Notes: generated from the letters alone by a model not told the origin. A DNA stretch of 64,000 nucleotides from an uncultured Sutterella sp. (GCA_900545275.1 UQYG01000002.1:1-64000), one strand, 5' to 3'. Shown: positions 33,672-43,123, counted from the first letter of the stretch. A program made the numbers and translations.

Positions 33672-36425
33672 TTACTTCGCGAAGAAGTCCTTACCCGCCT
33701 CCCTGGCCTTTTCACGGTCGCCCGCGAGGACGATCGTGAGGCCTTCGGGGTCGGCAAAGCGCCGCAGCGCCTTGTTGACGTCTTCGACCGTGAGGGCGAG
33801 GATCTGCTCTTCGACCGTCTTCGATTCGGTCCAGTCGAGACCGCGTTCGAGGTAGGAAGTCCAGGCCTGCGCCACGACCGCATCCTGAGCGCGGTTGACG
33901 GCGCGCGCGTCGAGCATGCCCTTCTTCGCGTCGGCGAGTTCCTCTTCGGTGATGCCTTCCTTCACGGCGCGGGCGAGTTCGTCCTTGAGGCTCGCTTCGG
34001 CCTGCGCGATGTTCTGCGGCGCCACGATGGCGAGGACGCTCCAGCTCGCGGCGTCGCCGTAGAACGGAATGCGGATGTTCGAACCCGCCCCGTAGGAGAG
34101 GCCTTCCTTCTGACGCAGACGCGTCACGATGCGGTTCGAAAGACCCGAGGACCCGCCGAGGATGTAGTCGGCGACGAGCAGCGCCGCGCGGTCGGCGTCC
34201 TTCTGATTCGCCGGGAAGGCGACGCGTGCGTAGAGCACCGCGTTTTCCTTTTCAGGAGTGTCGATCGTGATGCGTTCGGGCGATACCGGACGGTGTTCGC
34301 GCACAACGCGCTCGAACTTCACGGTCTTGGACTTTTCGCCGACGATCTTTTCGGCAAGCGCCTTCTTCACGGCCTCTTCGTCAAAGTCGCCCACGACGGC
34401 AAAGTTTCCTTCGGTCGTCCCGAAGACGTTCTTGTACCAGTCCTTCACCTCGTCGAGCGTCACCGCTTCAATTTCGGCAAGAAGCTCTTCGCTCGTTTCG
34501 GTGTGGCGGGGATCTCCCTTCGGATAGGTGTCGAAGTGCTTCGTGATCGCGTCGGACGCCTTCGTGCGCGGATCGTCGGAGCGCGCCTTGAGGCCCTGGA
34601 TCATTTGGCTCTTAAGCGTCTCGAATTCCTTTTCCGGGAAGGTCGAGCGGGTCATGAGATGGCCGGCGAGCGCGATCGCCCCCGCCACGTGTCCGCGGTC
34701 CGTCGTAAAGGTGAAGGGCGAGCCCTCCATGCGGTTTTCCGTGAAGGCGCGGTCGATGTCGTCGCGCGTCATTTCGTCCGTTCCGCGCTGCAGCATCGCG
34801 GCTCCGAGCATGGAGACGGCCGTCTTCTTCGCGGACTCGAAGTCTCCGTTTTGGAGCTGCATCGAAACCGTCACGGTTTCGCCGCGCGAGGCCTTCGGAA
34901 GAAGCGCCGTCTTGACGCCGTCGATTTCGACGCGCTTCGTTGCGGCGTTGAGGTTGTCCTGCGAAGGATCAAAGGCCGCGACGGTCTTGCCTTCGGCCTT
35001 GAAGTCGTAGCGCTTCAGAACTTCCTCGGCCGAGGGCGCGGGCGTAATTTCGGCGCGCTTCAGTTCGGTCGTCGGGATGTATTCGCCCACGACGCGGTTG
35101 TCGCGAACGAGATACTTCGCCGCGGCCTTGTTCACTTCGTCGACGGTGACGGAGGCGACTTCCTCGCGGTCGGCGAAGAAGAGACGCCAGTCGCCGAGCG
35201 CAATGTAGTCGCTCAGCCCCACGGCGAACTGTTCCGGATCGGCGAGCGCCCGATCGAACATCAGGGCCTGTTCGTTTTGCTGAAGCTTGAGTTCGGCCTC
35301 TTCGGCGGGCTTTTCCAGGAAGGCGTTCTCAATCGTCGAGACGAGCTTTTCGCGCACCGGCTTAAGATCCTTGTCCTTGTCGACCATCGCGCCGAACATG
35401 ACGAAGCCCGGGTGCGAGCCCGGCGTCGTCCAGCCGAAGACCTGCGAAGCCATCCCGGTTTCGACGAGCTCTTTGTAGAGGCGGCCCGTCGGCGTCGTCC
35501 CGAGGATCGAAACGCCCATGGCGAGCGGTTCATAGTCGGGGGCGAGCGCCGCGGGAATGCGGTAGCCCACCGCCACGAGCTTCTGTTCGCCCGGACGACG
35601 GATCGTGAAGAAGCGCTCCCCGTCGGCCGTGGGTTCGACCGTCCATTCGTGCGGAAGCTTGCGCGCGGGCTTCGGGATCGGCCCGAAGTAGTCCTGCACC
35701 CAGCCGAGAACGGTCGGAACATCGAATTTGCCCGAAACCGTCAGCACCGCGTTGTCGGGCTGATAGTAGCGGCGGTAGAAGGCCTGCAGGTTTTCGATTT
35801 CGACGTTCTCGATGTCGGAGCGAGCGCCGATCGTGTTGCGCCCGTAACTGTGCCAGTCAAAAAGGACGGACTGCATGCGCTTGAGCATCACCGAGACGGG
35901 GCGGTTTTCGCCCATTTCGTATTCGTTGCGCACAACCGTCATCTCGGTGTCGAGGTCCTTCTTCGCGATGAAGGCGTTCGTCATCGAGTCGGCCTGCCAG
36001 CCGAGCGCCCACTTCATGTTGTCGTCGGTGGCGGTGAAACTCACGAAGTAGTTCGTGCGGTCCAGCCACGTCGTGCCGTTCATGCGAAAGCCCCGCTTCG
36101 TGAATTCGGCCGTCGGGTTGGGATAGTTCTTCGACCCCTTGAACATGAGGTGTTCCAGAAGGTGCGCCATGCCGGTCTCGCCGTAGTTTTCATGGCGCGA
36201 CCCCACGAGATAGGTCATGTTGACGGTCGCGGTCGGCTTGCTTTCGTCGGGATAGAGGACGACGCGCAGTCCGTTGTCGAGTCGATATTCCGTGATGCCC
36301 TCCACCGTCACGACGGCTTCGGGTCGTTTCTCTCCGTTCAAGTCTTTCTCCTTGGCTTGCACCGTCGCGGTCGTGCCGACCGCGGCGAGTGCGCTCAACA
36401 GCAAAATTTGTTTGAAAGCGTGCAT
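33672..36425 (-). CDS. Periplasmic M16 zinc peptidase (pitrilysin family)
   Basis: A 917-residue secreted peptidase with two M16 halves. After a signal peptide (FKQILLLSALAAVGTTATVQA) the inverted zinc motif HLLEH occurs at His88-Glu91-His92, and the distal Glu lies in VVRNEYEMGENRP. The second half (from about 480) has TRLRQKEGLSYGAGSNIR, the substrate-binding R/Y motif, and no zinc site. This is the usual pattern of full-length PqqL/pitrilysin-type enzymes. It degrades peptides in the periplasm. The first ATG of the frame is 6 codons earlier; the chosen one has AAGGA 8 nt upstream. Confidence 0.92.
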   Translation of the reverse strand: MHAFKQILLLSALAAVGTTATVQAKEKDLNGEKRPEAVVTVEGITEYRLDNGLRVVLYPDESKPTATVNMTYLVGSRHENYGETGMAHLLEHLMFKGSKNYPNPTAEFTKRGFRMNGTTWLDRTNYFVSFTATDDNMKWALGWQADSMTNAFIAKKDLDTEMTVVRNEYEMGENRPVSVMLKRMQSVLFDWHSYGRNTIGARSDIENVEIENLQAFYRRYYQPDNAVLTVSGKFDVPTVLGWVQDYFGPIPKPARKLPHEWTVEPTADGERFFTIRRPGEQKLVAVGYRIPAALAPDYEPLAMGVSILGTTPTGRLYKELVETGMASQVFGWTTPGSHPGFVMFGAMVDKDKDLKPVREKLVSTIENAFLEKPAEEAELKLQQNEQALMFDRALADPEQFAVGLSDYIALGDWRLFFADREEVASVTVDEVNKAAAKYLVRDNRVVGEYIPTTELKRAEITPAPSAEEVLKRYDFKAEGKTVAAFDPSQDNLNAATKRVEIDGVKTALLPKASRGETVTVSMQLQNGDFESAKKTAVSMLGAAMLQRGTDEMTRDDIDRAFTENRMEGSPFTFTTDRGHVAGAIALAGHLMTRSTFPEKEFETLKSQMIQGLKARSDDPRTKASDAITKHFDTYPKGDPRHTETSEELLAEIEAVTLDEVKDWYKNVFGTTEGNFAVVGDFDEEAVKKALAEKIVGEKSKTVKFERVVREHRPVSPERITIDTPEKENAVLYARVAFPANQKDADRAALLVADYILGGSSGLSNRIVTRLRQKEGLSYGAGSNIRIPFYGDAASWSVLAIVAPQNIAQAEASLKDELARAVKEGITEEELADAKKGMLDARAVNRAQDAVVAQAWTSYLERGLDWTESKTVEEQILALTVEDVNKALRRFADPEGLTIVLAGDREKAREAGKDFFAK

Positions 36426-36642
36426 AAACGATCCTTCTCCCAAAAGAAAAGGAACCGTCCGCCCGGTCTCACTCTCCGAAGGCGGACGATTCGCAGTCGT
36501 TTTTCACTCTACGGGATGCGGGCCGAAATGAGCTTACGGCTCTTCATCGAATCGTTTGCGAATGTTACCAAAACGCTCGAGTCCTCAGAGAAGGTAGTCC
36601 GACGGGGACGAGTCGGCGGATCCCCGCGGCGGGCCCCTTGCT

Positions 36643-36648
36643 ATAATT
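36643..36648 (+). promoter_or_regulatory. Candidate -10 element for yciB
   Basis: A consensus TATAAT lies 42 bp before the chosen yciB start and 12 bp before an alternative in-frame ATG at 36660. No clear -35 is seen. Confidence 0.4.
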
Positions 36649-36689
36649 CACTCCCCCCGATGAACCCACGACCGTCAAACCGGCCCGCC

Positions 36690-37310
36690 ATGCAGTTCCT
36701 CTTCGACCTATTTCCCGTCCTTCTCTTTTTCGCGTCCTTCAAAGGGTCCGAACTCTTCCCGGAAGCGAGCGCACAATTCGCTTCGCTCGTTCTCACCAAC
36801 CCCTCGCCCGAGCAGATTCCCGTCTTCGTCGCGACCATCGTGGCGATTCTCGCGACCATCCTTCAGGTCGCATGGCTTCTGGTGCGGGGCAAGCCGATCA
36901 AGCCCATGCTCTGGATCAGCCTTGCGGTGATCGTCGTCTTCGGAAGCCTGACGCTGTGGTTGCAGAACGAACTCTTCATCAAGTGGAAGCCCACGATCCT
37001 CTACTGGATTTTCGGGGCGATTCTCCTTTACGGCCGAGTCACGAACCGCAACTTCATCCAGTCGCTCCTCGGCGGCCAGATCGTCATGCAAAAACGCGGC
37101 TGGCACATCATGCAGTGGGCCTGGATCGGATTCTTCTTCGTCACGGGCATCGTCAACCTTCTTGTCGCCTACACGTGTTCGACCGACACCTGGGTCAACT
37201 TCAAGCTCTTCGGCCTCATGGGGATGACATTCATTTTTACAATTGGCGTTACCCTCTGTCTGGCAAAATACATGGTTGAGGGGCAAAATTCCTCGGAAAC
37301 GAAGGCCTGA
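36690..37310 (+). CDS. yciB: YciB/septation protein A family inner-membrane protein
   Basis: A 206-residue membrane protein with five or so helices. MQFLFDLFPVLLFFASFK, WISLAVIVVFGSLTLWLQNE, LFIKWKPTILYWIFGAILL, NRNFIQSLLG and MQWAWIGFFFVTGIVNLLVA are diagnostic of YciB (ISPA/septation protein A), linked to cell-envelope and septum integrity. I chose the ATG that gives the conserved M-x-F-L-F-D-L-F-P start; an ATG at 36660 would add ten residues. The foldase gene follows after 100 bp, an arrangement common in betaproteobacteria. Confidence 0.93.
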   Translation: MQFLFDLFPVLLFFASFKGSELFPEASAQFASLVLTNPSPEQIPVFVATIVAILATILQVAWLLVRGKPIKPMLWISLAVIVVFGSLTLWLQNELFIKWKPTILYWIFGAILLYGRVTNRNFIQSLLGGQIVMQKRGWHIMQWAWIGFFFVTGIVNLLVAYTCSTDTWVNFKLFGLMGMTFIFTIGVTLCLAKYMVEGQNSSETKA

Positions 37311-37410
37311 CAAAGGACTTCCCTTCTTTTATCCCGCCGGACCGCGCGGGCGCCGCACCGGAACCGGAGAAGCGGCGCCGCGATTCGGACCCAACAAAAG
37401 AGAAAAGATC

Positions 37411-38196
37411 ATGCAGAAAAAACTTCTCGTTCTCGGCCTTGCCGCCCTGATGACCGCCGGTGCGGCCAACGCCGAACTGAAGGCCTTCAAGGTGAACGGC
37501 GAAACCGTTTCGGTCGCCGAACAGAAAGCCATTTACGACCGCGCCGTTCGTCAGGGCCAGCCTGCGAGTCCCGAGCTCGAGCGCCAGGTGAAGAACGCCC
37601 TCATCCAGCAGACGGTTCTCCTGCAGGAAGCCAAGAAGGCCAAGCTTGAAAGCCGCGCCGACGTAAAGGAAGCGATCAACGCCGCCCGCGAACAGGTCCT
37701 CATCAACGCGCTCATCCAGGACTGGGCCAAGGCCAATCCCGTTTCCGACAAGGACGTGAAGGCCGCTTACGACCGCCAGAAGGCCGCGTACGGCGACACC
37801 GAATACCAGGTCCGCCACATCCTCGTGAAGACCGAAGAGCAGGCCAAGAACCTCATCAAGCGTCTCGGCAACAAGGGCGCGAACTTCGACAAGCTCGCCG
37901 AGGAATTCTCCGAAGACACGGGCAACAAGAACCAGGGCGGTCTCTTGGGCTGGGTCGTTCCGCGCTCCTATCCCGCCGCCTTCGGCGTCGCCTTCTCGGC
38001 TCTGAAGCCGGGCGAAGTCGCCCAGACGCCGATCCGCACGCAGTACGGCTTCCACGTCGTGAAGCTCGACGCCAAGCGTCCGGCGCAGCTCTTCCCGTCC
38101 TACGAAAGCCAGGCTCCGCAGCTCAAGAATGCGCTCACGAACCAGCGCATGCAGCAGCACTTCCTCGACCTCGCCAAGAAGGCCAAGGTCGAATAA
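37411..38196 (+). CDS. Periplasmic parvulin-type peptidyl-prolyl isomerase
   Basis: A 261-residue foldase. The signal peptide KKLLVLGLAALMTAGAANA is followed by a helical chaperone segment (residues 25-125) and one PpiC rotamase domain at about 130-225: YQVRHILVKTEEQAKNLIKR, then FDKLAEEFSEDTGNKNQGGL, then FSALKPGEVAQTPIRTQYGF. It is related to PpiD/SurA and the betaproteobacterial PpiC-type proteins that help outer-membrane protein folding. The porin and autotransporter in this window would be typical clients (inference). Confidence 0.92.
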   Translation: MQKKLLVLGLAALMTAGAANAELKAFKVNGETVSVAEQKAIYDRAVRQGQPASPELERQVKNALIQQTVLLQEAKKAKLESRADVKEAINAAREQVLINALIQDWAKANPVSDKDVKAAYDRQKAAYGDTEYQVRHILVKTEEQAKNLIKRLGNKGANFDKLAEEFSEDTGNKNQGGLLGWVVPRSYPAAFGVAFSALKPGEVAQTPIRTQYGFHVVKLDAKRPAQLFPSYESQAPQLKNALTNQRMQQHFLDLAKKAKVE

Positions 38197-38220
38197 TTCC
38201 CGAGCCGGCGAATGAAAATC

Positions 38221-38257
38221 GGGCGGAATCCCATCACGGGGTTCCGCCCTTTTCTTT
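38221..38257 (+). terminator. Terminator after foldase gene
   Basis: GGGCGGAATCCC (38221-38232) pairs with GGGGTTCCGCCC (38238-38249), then TTTTCTTT. Confidence 0.9.
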
Positions 38258-38296
38258 GCCGGAGCCGCCCGACGACGACTCCGATTTTTCAGCCGC

Positions 38297-38716
38297 TTAC
38301 TGCGCGGGCTTGATGAGCGCTTCGGGCACCAGGGGGTTGCAGTCGATGAGTTCGAGCTTCCTGACCATCTTGATCGTCCCCTCCTTGTACTTCTTGAAGT
38401 GGGCGGTTCCGATGTGGTGCCTGTAGGCCGCGTCGTCTTCGTAGATCTCAAGGATCGTGAACTTCGTCGGATCCTTCTTCTCCTGCACGCTGTAGAGAAC
38501 GCGCACGCCGGGTTCGTTCTTCATCGATTCGCGCCCGACCTCGGCGGCGAAGACCTTGTAGGCCTCCACCTGTTCGGGGTCGACCGTGATCTTGGAGAGC
38601 CGCACGATATTGCCGGCGTAGGGATCCGCCGTCGAAGCGGCGGTGCCCGCCGCCATCACGGCGGACGACGAAAGAAGAACGCAAAGGAATGCGGAAGAAA
38701 GCGTCTTGCGAATCAT
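38297..38716 (-). CDS. Exported antibiotic-biosynthesis-monooxygenase (ABM) domain protein
   Basis: A 139-residue protein with a signal peptide (KTLSSAFLCVLLSSSAVMAA). The single ABM ferredoxin-like domain runs from about residue 36: VRLSKITVDPEQVEAYKVFA, RESMKNEPGVRVLYSVQEKK and YRHHIGTAHFKKYKEGT with the usual His residues. ABM proteins such as YgiN act on quinols or quinone-like compounds. It is the last gene of a four-gene redox operon, 49 bp after the flavoprotein gene. Export is unusual for the fold but recurs in this kind of operon. Confidence 0.85.
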   Translation of the reverse strand: MIRKTLSSAFLCVLLSSSAVMAAGTAASTADPYAGNIVRLSKITVDPEQVEAYKVFAAEVGRESMKNEPGVRVLYSVQEKKDPTKFTILEIYEDDAAYRHHIGTAHFKKYKEGTIKMVRKLELIDCNPLVPEALIKPAQ

Positions 38717-38765
38717 GATTTTCTCATCCTGAAGTTGAAGTCCGATATGGGTGCCGCTGCAGCGC

Positions 38766-40325
38766 TCATCCGCGCTTCACCGACTTTGCTTGGGCCGCAG
38801 CGGCGGAGCCCGCGATCAGAGCGCCCGCGATGACGTCGCAGAGCCGCGTAGAAATCGAGCCGCACGTCGATCCCGCCGCAAAGAGTCCGGGCAGGGGCGA
38901 ATCGTCCGCCGCACGCAGGACCCGAAAGTCGGGATCGACTTCCAGGCCGCCTTCCGTCTTGAAGACGACGGGCCAGCTAGGCTTCGAGACGTAGATAGGC
39001 CCCTCGAGCGCCCTGAAGAGCTTGTCCTTGCGGCCGAACGCCGTATCGCCCTTCCCCGCCGCAGCGTCGCGGTTGATTCTGTCGACGGTTTCGCGAAGTC
39101 CTGCGGGATCGACACCGGCAAGACGCGCCGCCTCTTCGACGGTTTCGCCGCGAAAGAGCGCCTGATCCCGCAAGAGCGCATCGTAGCGCCAACGTGCTGC
39201 GCCCGCCCCCCGGAAGGCGGCTTCGTCCAAAACGACGTGCGCGCCGTCGACGCCGCGGCGGAAACATTCGAGAGCGCAGCCCGCATACCGCGAAGCGTGC
39301 TCGTCGCAGAAACGCCGCCCCGACCGGTCGACGAGATAGGCGGTGTCGGTGTCGGTGTCGAAAAGAATCCAGGAGGGACTCTTCGTGCCGGACTTGGGCG
39401 CGGCAAAGAGTTTCGGCATCGATTCCATGTCTTCGACGGCCGCCCCCGCAAGGCACCCGAGACGAATCCCGTCGCCGTCGTGCCCCGGCGGCACACCATC
39501 GCCCACCGCGGAGAAACCCTTCGGAATCGACGACCAGACACGCTTGTAGCGGCGCATGTACCGTTCGTTGTCGATGAAGCCTCCCGTAGCGAGGATCACG
39601 GCGCTCGCACGAACGCGCAGCGTCCTGCCGTTTACCGAGGCTTCGAGCCCGGTTACCCGTACGCTGCGCTCGGGCGCGCCTTCGGAGTCGTCCGGGATCG
39701 TGAGGAGGTTCGTCACGCGGGCGTTCGTTCGAAAGAGCACGCCGAGACGCTTCGCTTCTTCGAGAGCGGCACGGGCGAACTTCGGCATCGAGCCCGGTTT
39801 GGATGCGAGTAGAAAAGGCTGTCCCGGATTCACCGGATGGAATTCAATCCCGAAGGACGCCACAAATTCCGCCGCCGCGGCCGAATATTCGGCACAACGG
39901 CGAAGCACCCGGGGATCGTGCTTCATGAAGCCGCCGTATACGGGCGAATTCGGCATGTTGTCGCGCACCTTAGAGAGAGGCTCGTCGGTGAGACCGCGGT
40001 CGATTGCGGACCAGTAGTCTTCGAGATCGGCCTTGCCTTGGAACCCCAGGGCGTCATGCACCTTGGAGCGGCTCGACGCGAGAATCCCGACCGACAAAAT
40101 CCCGTCGCCTCCCGGATAGGCGCGGCGCTCGAGGAGCGCCACTTTGGCTCCGGTACGCGCGGCCGTCACCGCAGCCGTAAGTCCGGCGAACCCGGCGCCC
40201 GCGATCGCGACGTCGACGGCGATTTCTTCGGGCGCCGTCCCGTCCGGTGCGGCCTGCGCCTTCATTCCTGCGGAAACCGTCACGGCGGGCAAGACCGCGG
40301 ACTTGAGCAACGTGCGTCTCTGCAT
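38766..40325 (-). CDS. Tat-exported FAD fumarate-reductase-like flavoprotein
   Basis: A 519-residue flavoprotein. The N-terminus MQRRTLLKSAVLPAVTVSAG is a probable twin-arginine signal, implying folding with FAD before export. The FAD motif VAIAGAGFAGLTAAVTAARTG and GGDGILSVGI follow, then YLVDRSGRRFCDEHASRY and a C-terminal GLFAAGSTCGSISTRLCD. The fumarate-reductase HHTMGG motif is replaced by KTEGGLEVDPD, so the substrate is probably not fumarate. It is the third gene of the AraC-controlled operon. It may reduce a quinone-like or unsaturated substrate in the periplasm. Confidence 0.87.
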   Translation of the reverse strand: MQRRTLLKSAVLPAVTVSAGMKAQAAPDGTAPEEIAVDVAIAGAGFAGLTAAVTAARTGAKVALLERRAYPGGDGILSVGILASSRSKVHDALGFQGKADLEDYWSAIDRGLTDEPLSKVRDNMPNSPVYGGFMKHDPRVLRRCAEYSAAAAEFVASFGIEFHPVNPGQPFLLASKPGSMPKFARAALEEAKRLGVLFRTNARVTNLLTIPDDSEGAPERSVRVTGLEASVNGRTLRVRASAVILATGGFIDNERYMRRYKRVWSSIPKGFSAVGDGVPPGHDGDGIRLGCLAGAAVEDMESMPKLFAAPKSGTKSPSWILFDTDTDTAYLVDRSGRRFCDEHASRYAGCALECFRRGVDGAHVVLDEAAFRGAGAARWRYDALLRDQALFRGETVEEAARLAGVDPAGLRETVDRINRDAAAGKGDTAFGRKDKLFRALEGPIYVSKPSWPVVFKTEGGLEVDPDFRVLRAADDSPLPGLFAAGSTCGSISTRLCDVIAGALIAGSAAAAQAKSVKRG

Positions 40326-40357
40326 GTTCTGTTCCTCTTCTTTTGTCGATACGGACT

Positions 40358-40645
40358 TCAGACCTCGGGCTCGAGCGTCTTCGCGTCGATGCGGCCCACC
40401 TTGAATTCGGTCACGCTCCACTCGGCGCAGCGGCCGCCTCGGAGAGGGTCCGCATCCAGCACCGCGTCGAGCGCTTCGCGCGACGGAGCTTCGGCGATGA
40501 GCGAACCGCCCGCGCCTTCCGCATAGGCACCGAACATCAGAAAGTCGCCCGCCTCGAAATGTTCGTTCAGATACGCGAGATGGTCCGCCAAACGGGGCGT
40601 CGCGGCGGCCCGATCGCGGATCCGCACGTCAACCTGAAACTTCAT
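40358..40645 (-). CDS. YciI-like protein
   Basis: A 95-residue cytosolic protein of the YCII/dimeric alpha-beta barrel fold: LADHLAYLNEHFEAGDFLMF, GAYAEGAGGSLIAEAPSREA and the end of the domain with DPLRGGRCAEWSVTEF. YciI-type proteins carry a conserved His-Asp pair and are suspected enzymes in aromatic or muconolactone-like chemistry. AAGGAG sets the start. It lies 32 bp before the flavoprotein gene and 24 bp after the quinone-reductase-like gene. Confidence 0.85.
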   Translation of the reverse strand: MKFQVDVRIRDRAAATPRLADHLAYLNEHFEAGDFLMFGAYAEGAGGSLIAEAPSREALDAVLDADPLRGGRCAEWSVTEFKVGRIDAKTLEPEV

Positions 40646-40669
40646 GGTTTTCTCCTTCATTGAAATCGT

Positions 40670-41242
40670 TCATTCGGCCGTCTCAAGCGCCGAGATTTCG
40701 GCGGCCATCCTTTCGGCGTGCGCCCGGGCGCGTGCGAGCACCTCTTCGAGATCGTCGTGTCCCGGAACTTCCGGGATATACGACATTCCGGTCGACCACA
40801 CGGGAGCGAGGATCTTGAGGCCGCAGAGATTCGCCGTCTGCAAAAGGGGAGGCAGGAAGGCTTCGACCGGCCAATTCATCGGTTTTCCCGCGGCATAGGC
40901 TTCTTCAGGCGCCCCCGTCGTGAACGACATCAGAAGGTGCTTGCCGCAGAGCGCCGTGCCGCCCGAACCGTAGGCGAAGCCGCGGGTGAGTACGTCGTCG
41001 ATCCACTTCTTCATGAGGGCCGGCACCGAGTACCAGTAGAAGGGAAAGTGCCAGACGACGACGTCCGCCCCGACGAGCGCAGCCTGTTCGCCGGCGACGT
41101 CGTAGCCCTCCTTCCCGCACAGGGCCGAGAGCATGCGGACCTGCGCGTCGGGGCGAAGTTTCACAAACGCCTCGAGGACGGCCTTTCCCGCCGTCGATGC
41201 GCCCGGATCGGGATGACCGTTGAGGATGAGTATCTTCTTCAT
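40670..41242 (-). CDS. NAD(P)H-quinone-reductase-like flavodoxin-fold protein
   Basis: A 190-residue FMN/FAD protein of the NQO1/KefF/MdaB (flavodoxin_2) family. ILILNGHPDPGAST binds the phosphate of the flavin, VVWHFPFYWYSVPALMKKWI with DDVLTRGFAYG is the signature, and SFTTGAPEEAY shapes the flavin pocket. AAGGAG precedes the ATG; the frame is open upstream into the promoter. It is the first gene of the operon and divergent from an AraC gene. It should perform two-electron quinone reduction in the cytosol. Confidence 0.9.
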   Translation of the reverse strand: MKKILILNGHPDPGASTAGKAVLEAFVKLRPDAQVRMLSALCGKEGYDVAGEQAALVGADVVVWHFPFYWYSVPALMKKWIDDVLTRGFAYGSGGTALCGKHLLMSFTTGAPEEAYAAGKPMNWPVEAFLPPLLQTANLCGLKILAPVWSTGMSYIPEVPGHDDLEEVLARARAHAERMAAEISALETAE

Positions 41243-41464
41243 GTCGTCAACTCCTTTCGTTGGCCTCGAGCCAACCGTGTTCGAGGCTTCTTTCTTTTGG
41301 CTATTTTCTTGACGAATGCAGACCGATACAGCCGTTTTCCGCTCAATTTTTTGACGGATTTTCTCAACGCCATTCAGAAACGTCACAAAACAGAAACTCT
41401 TGCGTACACTTCACTCGGAAGCGAGCGGATTCGATCAGGCCGCTCACGGCAGAGAGGCTGAAAC

Positions 41465-42418
41465 ATGACGGCAACGGACAGCGAACGTATCGGCGGCGAA
41501 GCTCTTTCAAAGAACCGGCAACCCCTCCTTGACGAGGCCGCCGGCCTCATTCTTCGGCACGCCCCCCGTCCGGGCGTGCACCCAACGCTTGTGCCCGGTC
41601 TCACGCTCTACCACATCACCGCGAACACCTTCATCGAACGAAGCGCGGGCGAACTTATGACCTCCTTCATCGTGCGAGGCCGCAAATCGACCGCGATCGG
41701 CGGGCGGATTCTCGAATACGGACCGGGCGAGAGTCTTGTCTGCGGGATTGCGTCGCCTTCGGAATTTCATACCCTCGACGCTTCGCGGGAAAATCCCTTT
41801 CTCGCTCTTTCGGTGTCGCTCGACATGACGGTGTTGATGGAATACGCTGGCGCCCTCGTGCGGTCACAGAGCTTGCGCCGCGAAGAGGAATTTCCCAACG
41901 GCGTACACGTCATTCGTCCCGACCGGGACCTTTCCGGCGCGTTTCTCTCCCTTTTGCGGCTTCTCGAACGTCCGTCCCTCGTCGTCCTTCGCGCGCCGCT
42001 TCATCTGCGCGACCTTCACGCGCTGCTTCTCGACTCCTCCTGCGGCCCGGCGCTCCGGTCGCTCGCCTGCGCCGGCACGAAGGGACACGCCGTCCTCAAC
42101 GCGGTGAGCTGGATGCGCACGAACTACGCCGACTCGAGTTCGATCGAAGCGCTCGCCGCCCGCGCGAACATGTCGAACGCCACCTTTCACCGGCATTTCC
42201 GGGAGGTGACGGGATTCTCGCCCCTGCAGTTCCGAAAGCGCGTGCGGCTCTTTGAGGCGCGGCGCATGTTGCTTGCGCGCGAAGCGAACGTGACGACCGC
42301 GTCCTATCGGGTGGGCTACGAGAGTTCCGCCCAGTTCGTGCGCGACTACAAGAGCCTCTTTGGCGACTCGCCGCTGCGCGACATCAAACGTCTGCGAGAA
42401 ACGGACGCGCACGTCTGA
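41465..42418 (+). CDS. AraC-family regulator with AraC_N domain (second copy)
   Basis: A 317-residue paralogue of the regulator at 7168-8118. The sensor part (SFIVRGRKSTAIGGRILEYG) is followed by the AraC DNA-binding domain: SSIEALAARANMSNATFHRH, FREVTGFSPLQFRKRVRLF and ASYRVGYESSAQFVRDYKSL. It starts 222 bp from the divergent redox operon, so that operon is the probable target. The YqhC relative senses aldehydes; a quinone or carbonyl inducer is plausible here. Confidence 0.9.
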   Translation: MTATDSERIGGEALSKNRQPLLDEAAGLILRHAPRPGVHPTLVPGLTLYHITANTFIERSAGELMTSFIVRGRKSTAIGGRILEYGPGESLVCGIASPSEFHTLDASRENPFLALSVSLDMTVLMEYAGALVRSQSLRREEEFPNGVHVIRPDRDLSGAFLSLLRLLERPSLVVLRAPLHLRDLHALLLDSSCGPALRSLACAGTKGHAVLNAVSWMRTNYADSSSIEALAARANMSNATFHRHFREVTGFSPLQFRKRVRLFEARRMLLAREANVTTASYRVGYESSAQFVRDYKSLFGDSPLRDIKRLRETDAHV

Positions 42419-42432
42419 CCGCCCGAACATAC

Positions 42433-42464
42433 GGTAAAAGAAACGGTCGGTTGCACGCCGACCG
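42433..42464 (-). terminator. Terminator after proline-rich lipoprotein gene
   Basis: CGGTCGG (42444-42450) pairs with CCGACCG (42458-42464). On the minus strand the stem is followed by TTTCTTTTACC. It lies between convergent genes. Confidence 0.65.
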
Positions 42465-42497
42465 CTCTCTGAAAAAAACCGTCAAGACACCGTGCCG

Positions 42498-42683
42498 TCA
42501 ACGGGGACCGGGACGTGGAACGAAACCGGGTCCCGGGCGTGCGCCGGGACCGGGACCTCCCGGTCTGCCGTCCCGCGGAGGCGGTGGCCGATGATGCCAA
42601 TGGTGGCAACCGGTCAGAAGCGTCACGGAACCCAATGCGGCGGCGGCCGCGAATGCGAAGAAAAGGCGTCGGGACTTTTGCAT
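42498..42683 (-). CDS. Small His/Pro/Gly-rich lipoprotein
   Basis: A 61-residue product. The signal peptide ends in LLTGC (Cys at about residue 25). The mature part is only HHWHHRPPPPRDGRPGGPGP plus a similar Pro/Gly/Arg tail. The HHWHH cluster right after the lipid anchor could bind metal. AAGGAG 6 nt before the ATG supports expression. Such low-complexity lipoproteins are common in Burkholderiales, often without known function. Confidence 0.65.
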   Translation of the reverse strand: MQKSRRLFFAFAAAAALGSVTLLTGCHHWHHRPPPPRDGRPGGPGPGARPGPGFVPRPGPR

Positions 42684-43123
42684 CGGAGTCTCCTTCTGAA
42701 TGTCGTACGGGCGTCGGTTCACCGCGGGTCGAAGAAAAGACCTGCGTCCGCCCGTTCCCTTTCCTCATCTTCGCGAAAGCAAGGTAAAGAGACCACCTGA
42801 AAGCTGAAAGCAAACGTTGCGCAATGCGGCGTCGGAAACATTTTCCCGGTTGTCCGGCGCGGAGACAAAAAAACTCCCGACCGTTTCCGACCGGGAGTGA
42901 AAGGAGACCCCGGAAGCGCGCGGCCAAGCCATCCAATCTTCTTCGCCGCCGCTCCCCTCACCGACCCCTCAGCGAGCTTCGCGGAGCATGCGCTTCCTGT
43001 TGAGATGAATCTTCTCATATCTGAGAATGATTATCAAGTGCGTTTTGTGAAGATTTGTATCCGAGGTATCCCGGGTTTGCGGAAAAGCCCGGTCTCTTGC
43101 GTCCGCATGACTTTTCGGGCAGG

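Noticed and set aside
34293..36659. Very long plus-strand frame running into yciB
   Set aside because: It is the antisense shadow of the M16 peptidase gene. The family start of YciB is near 36690.
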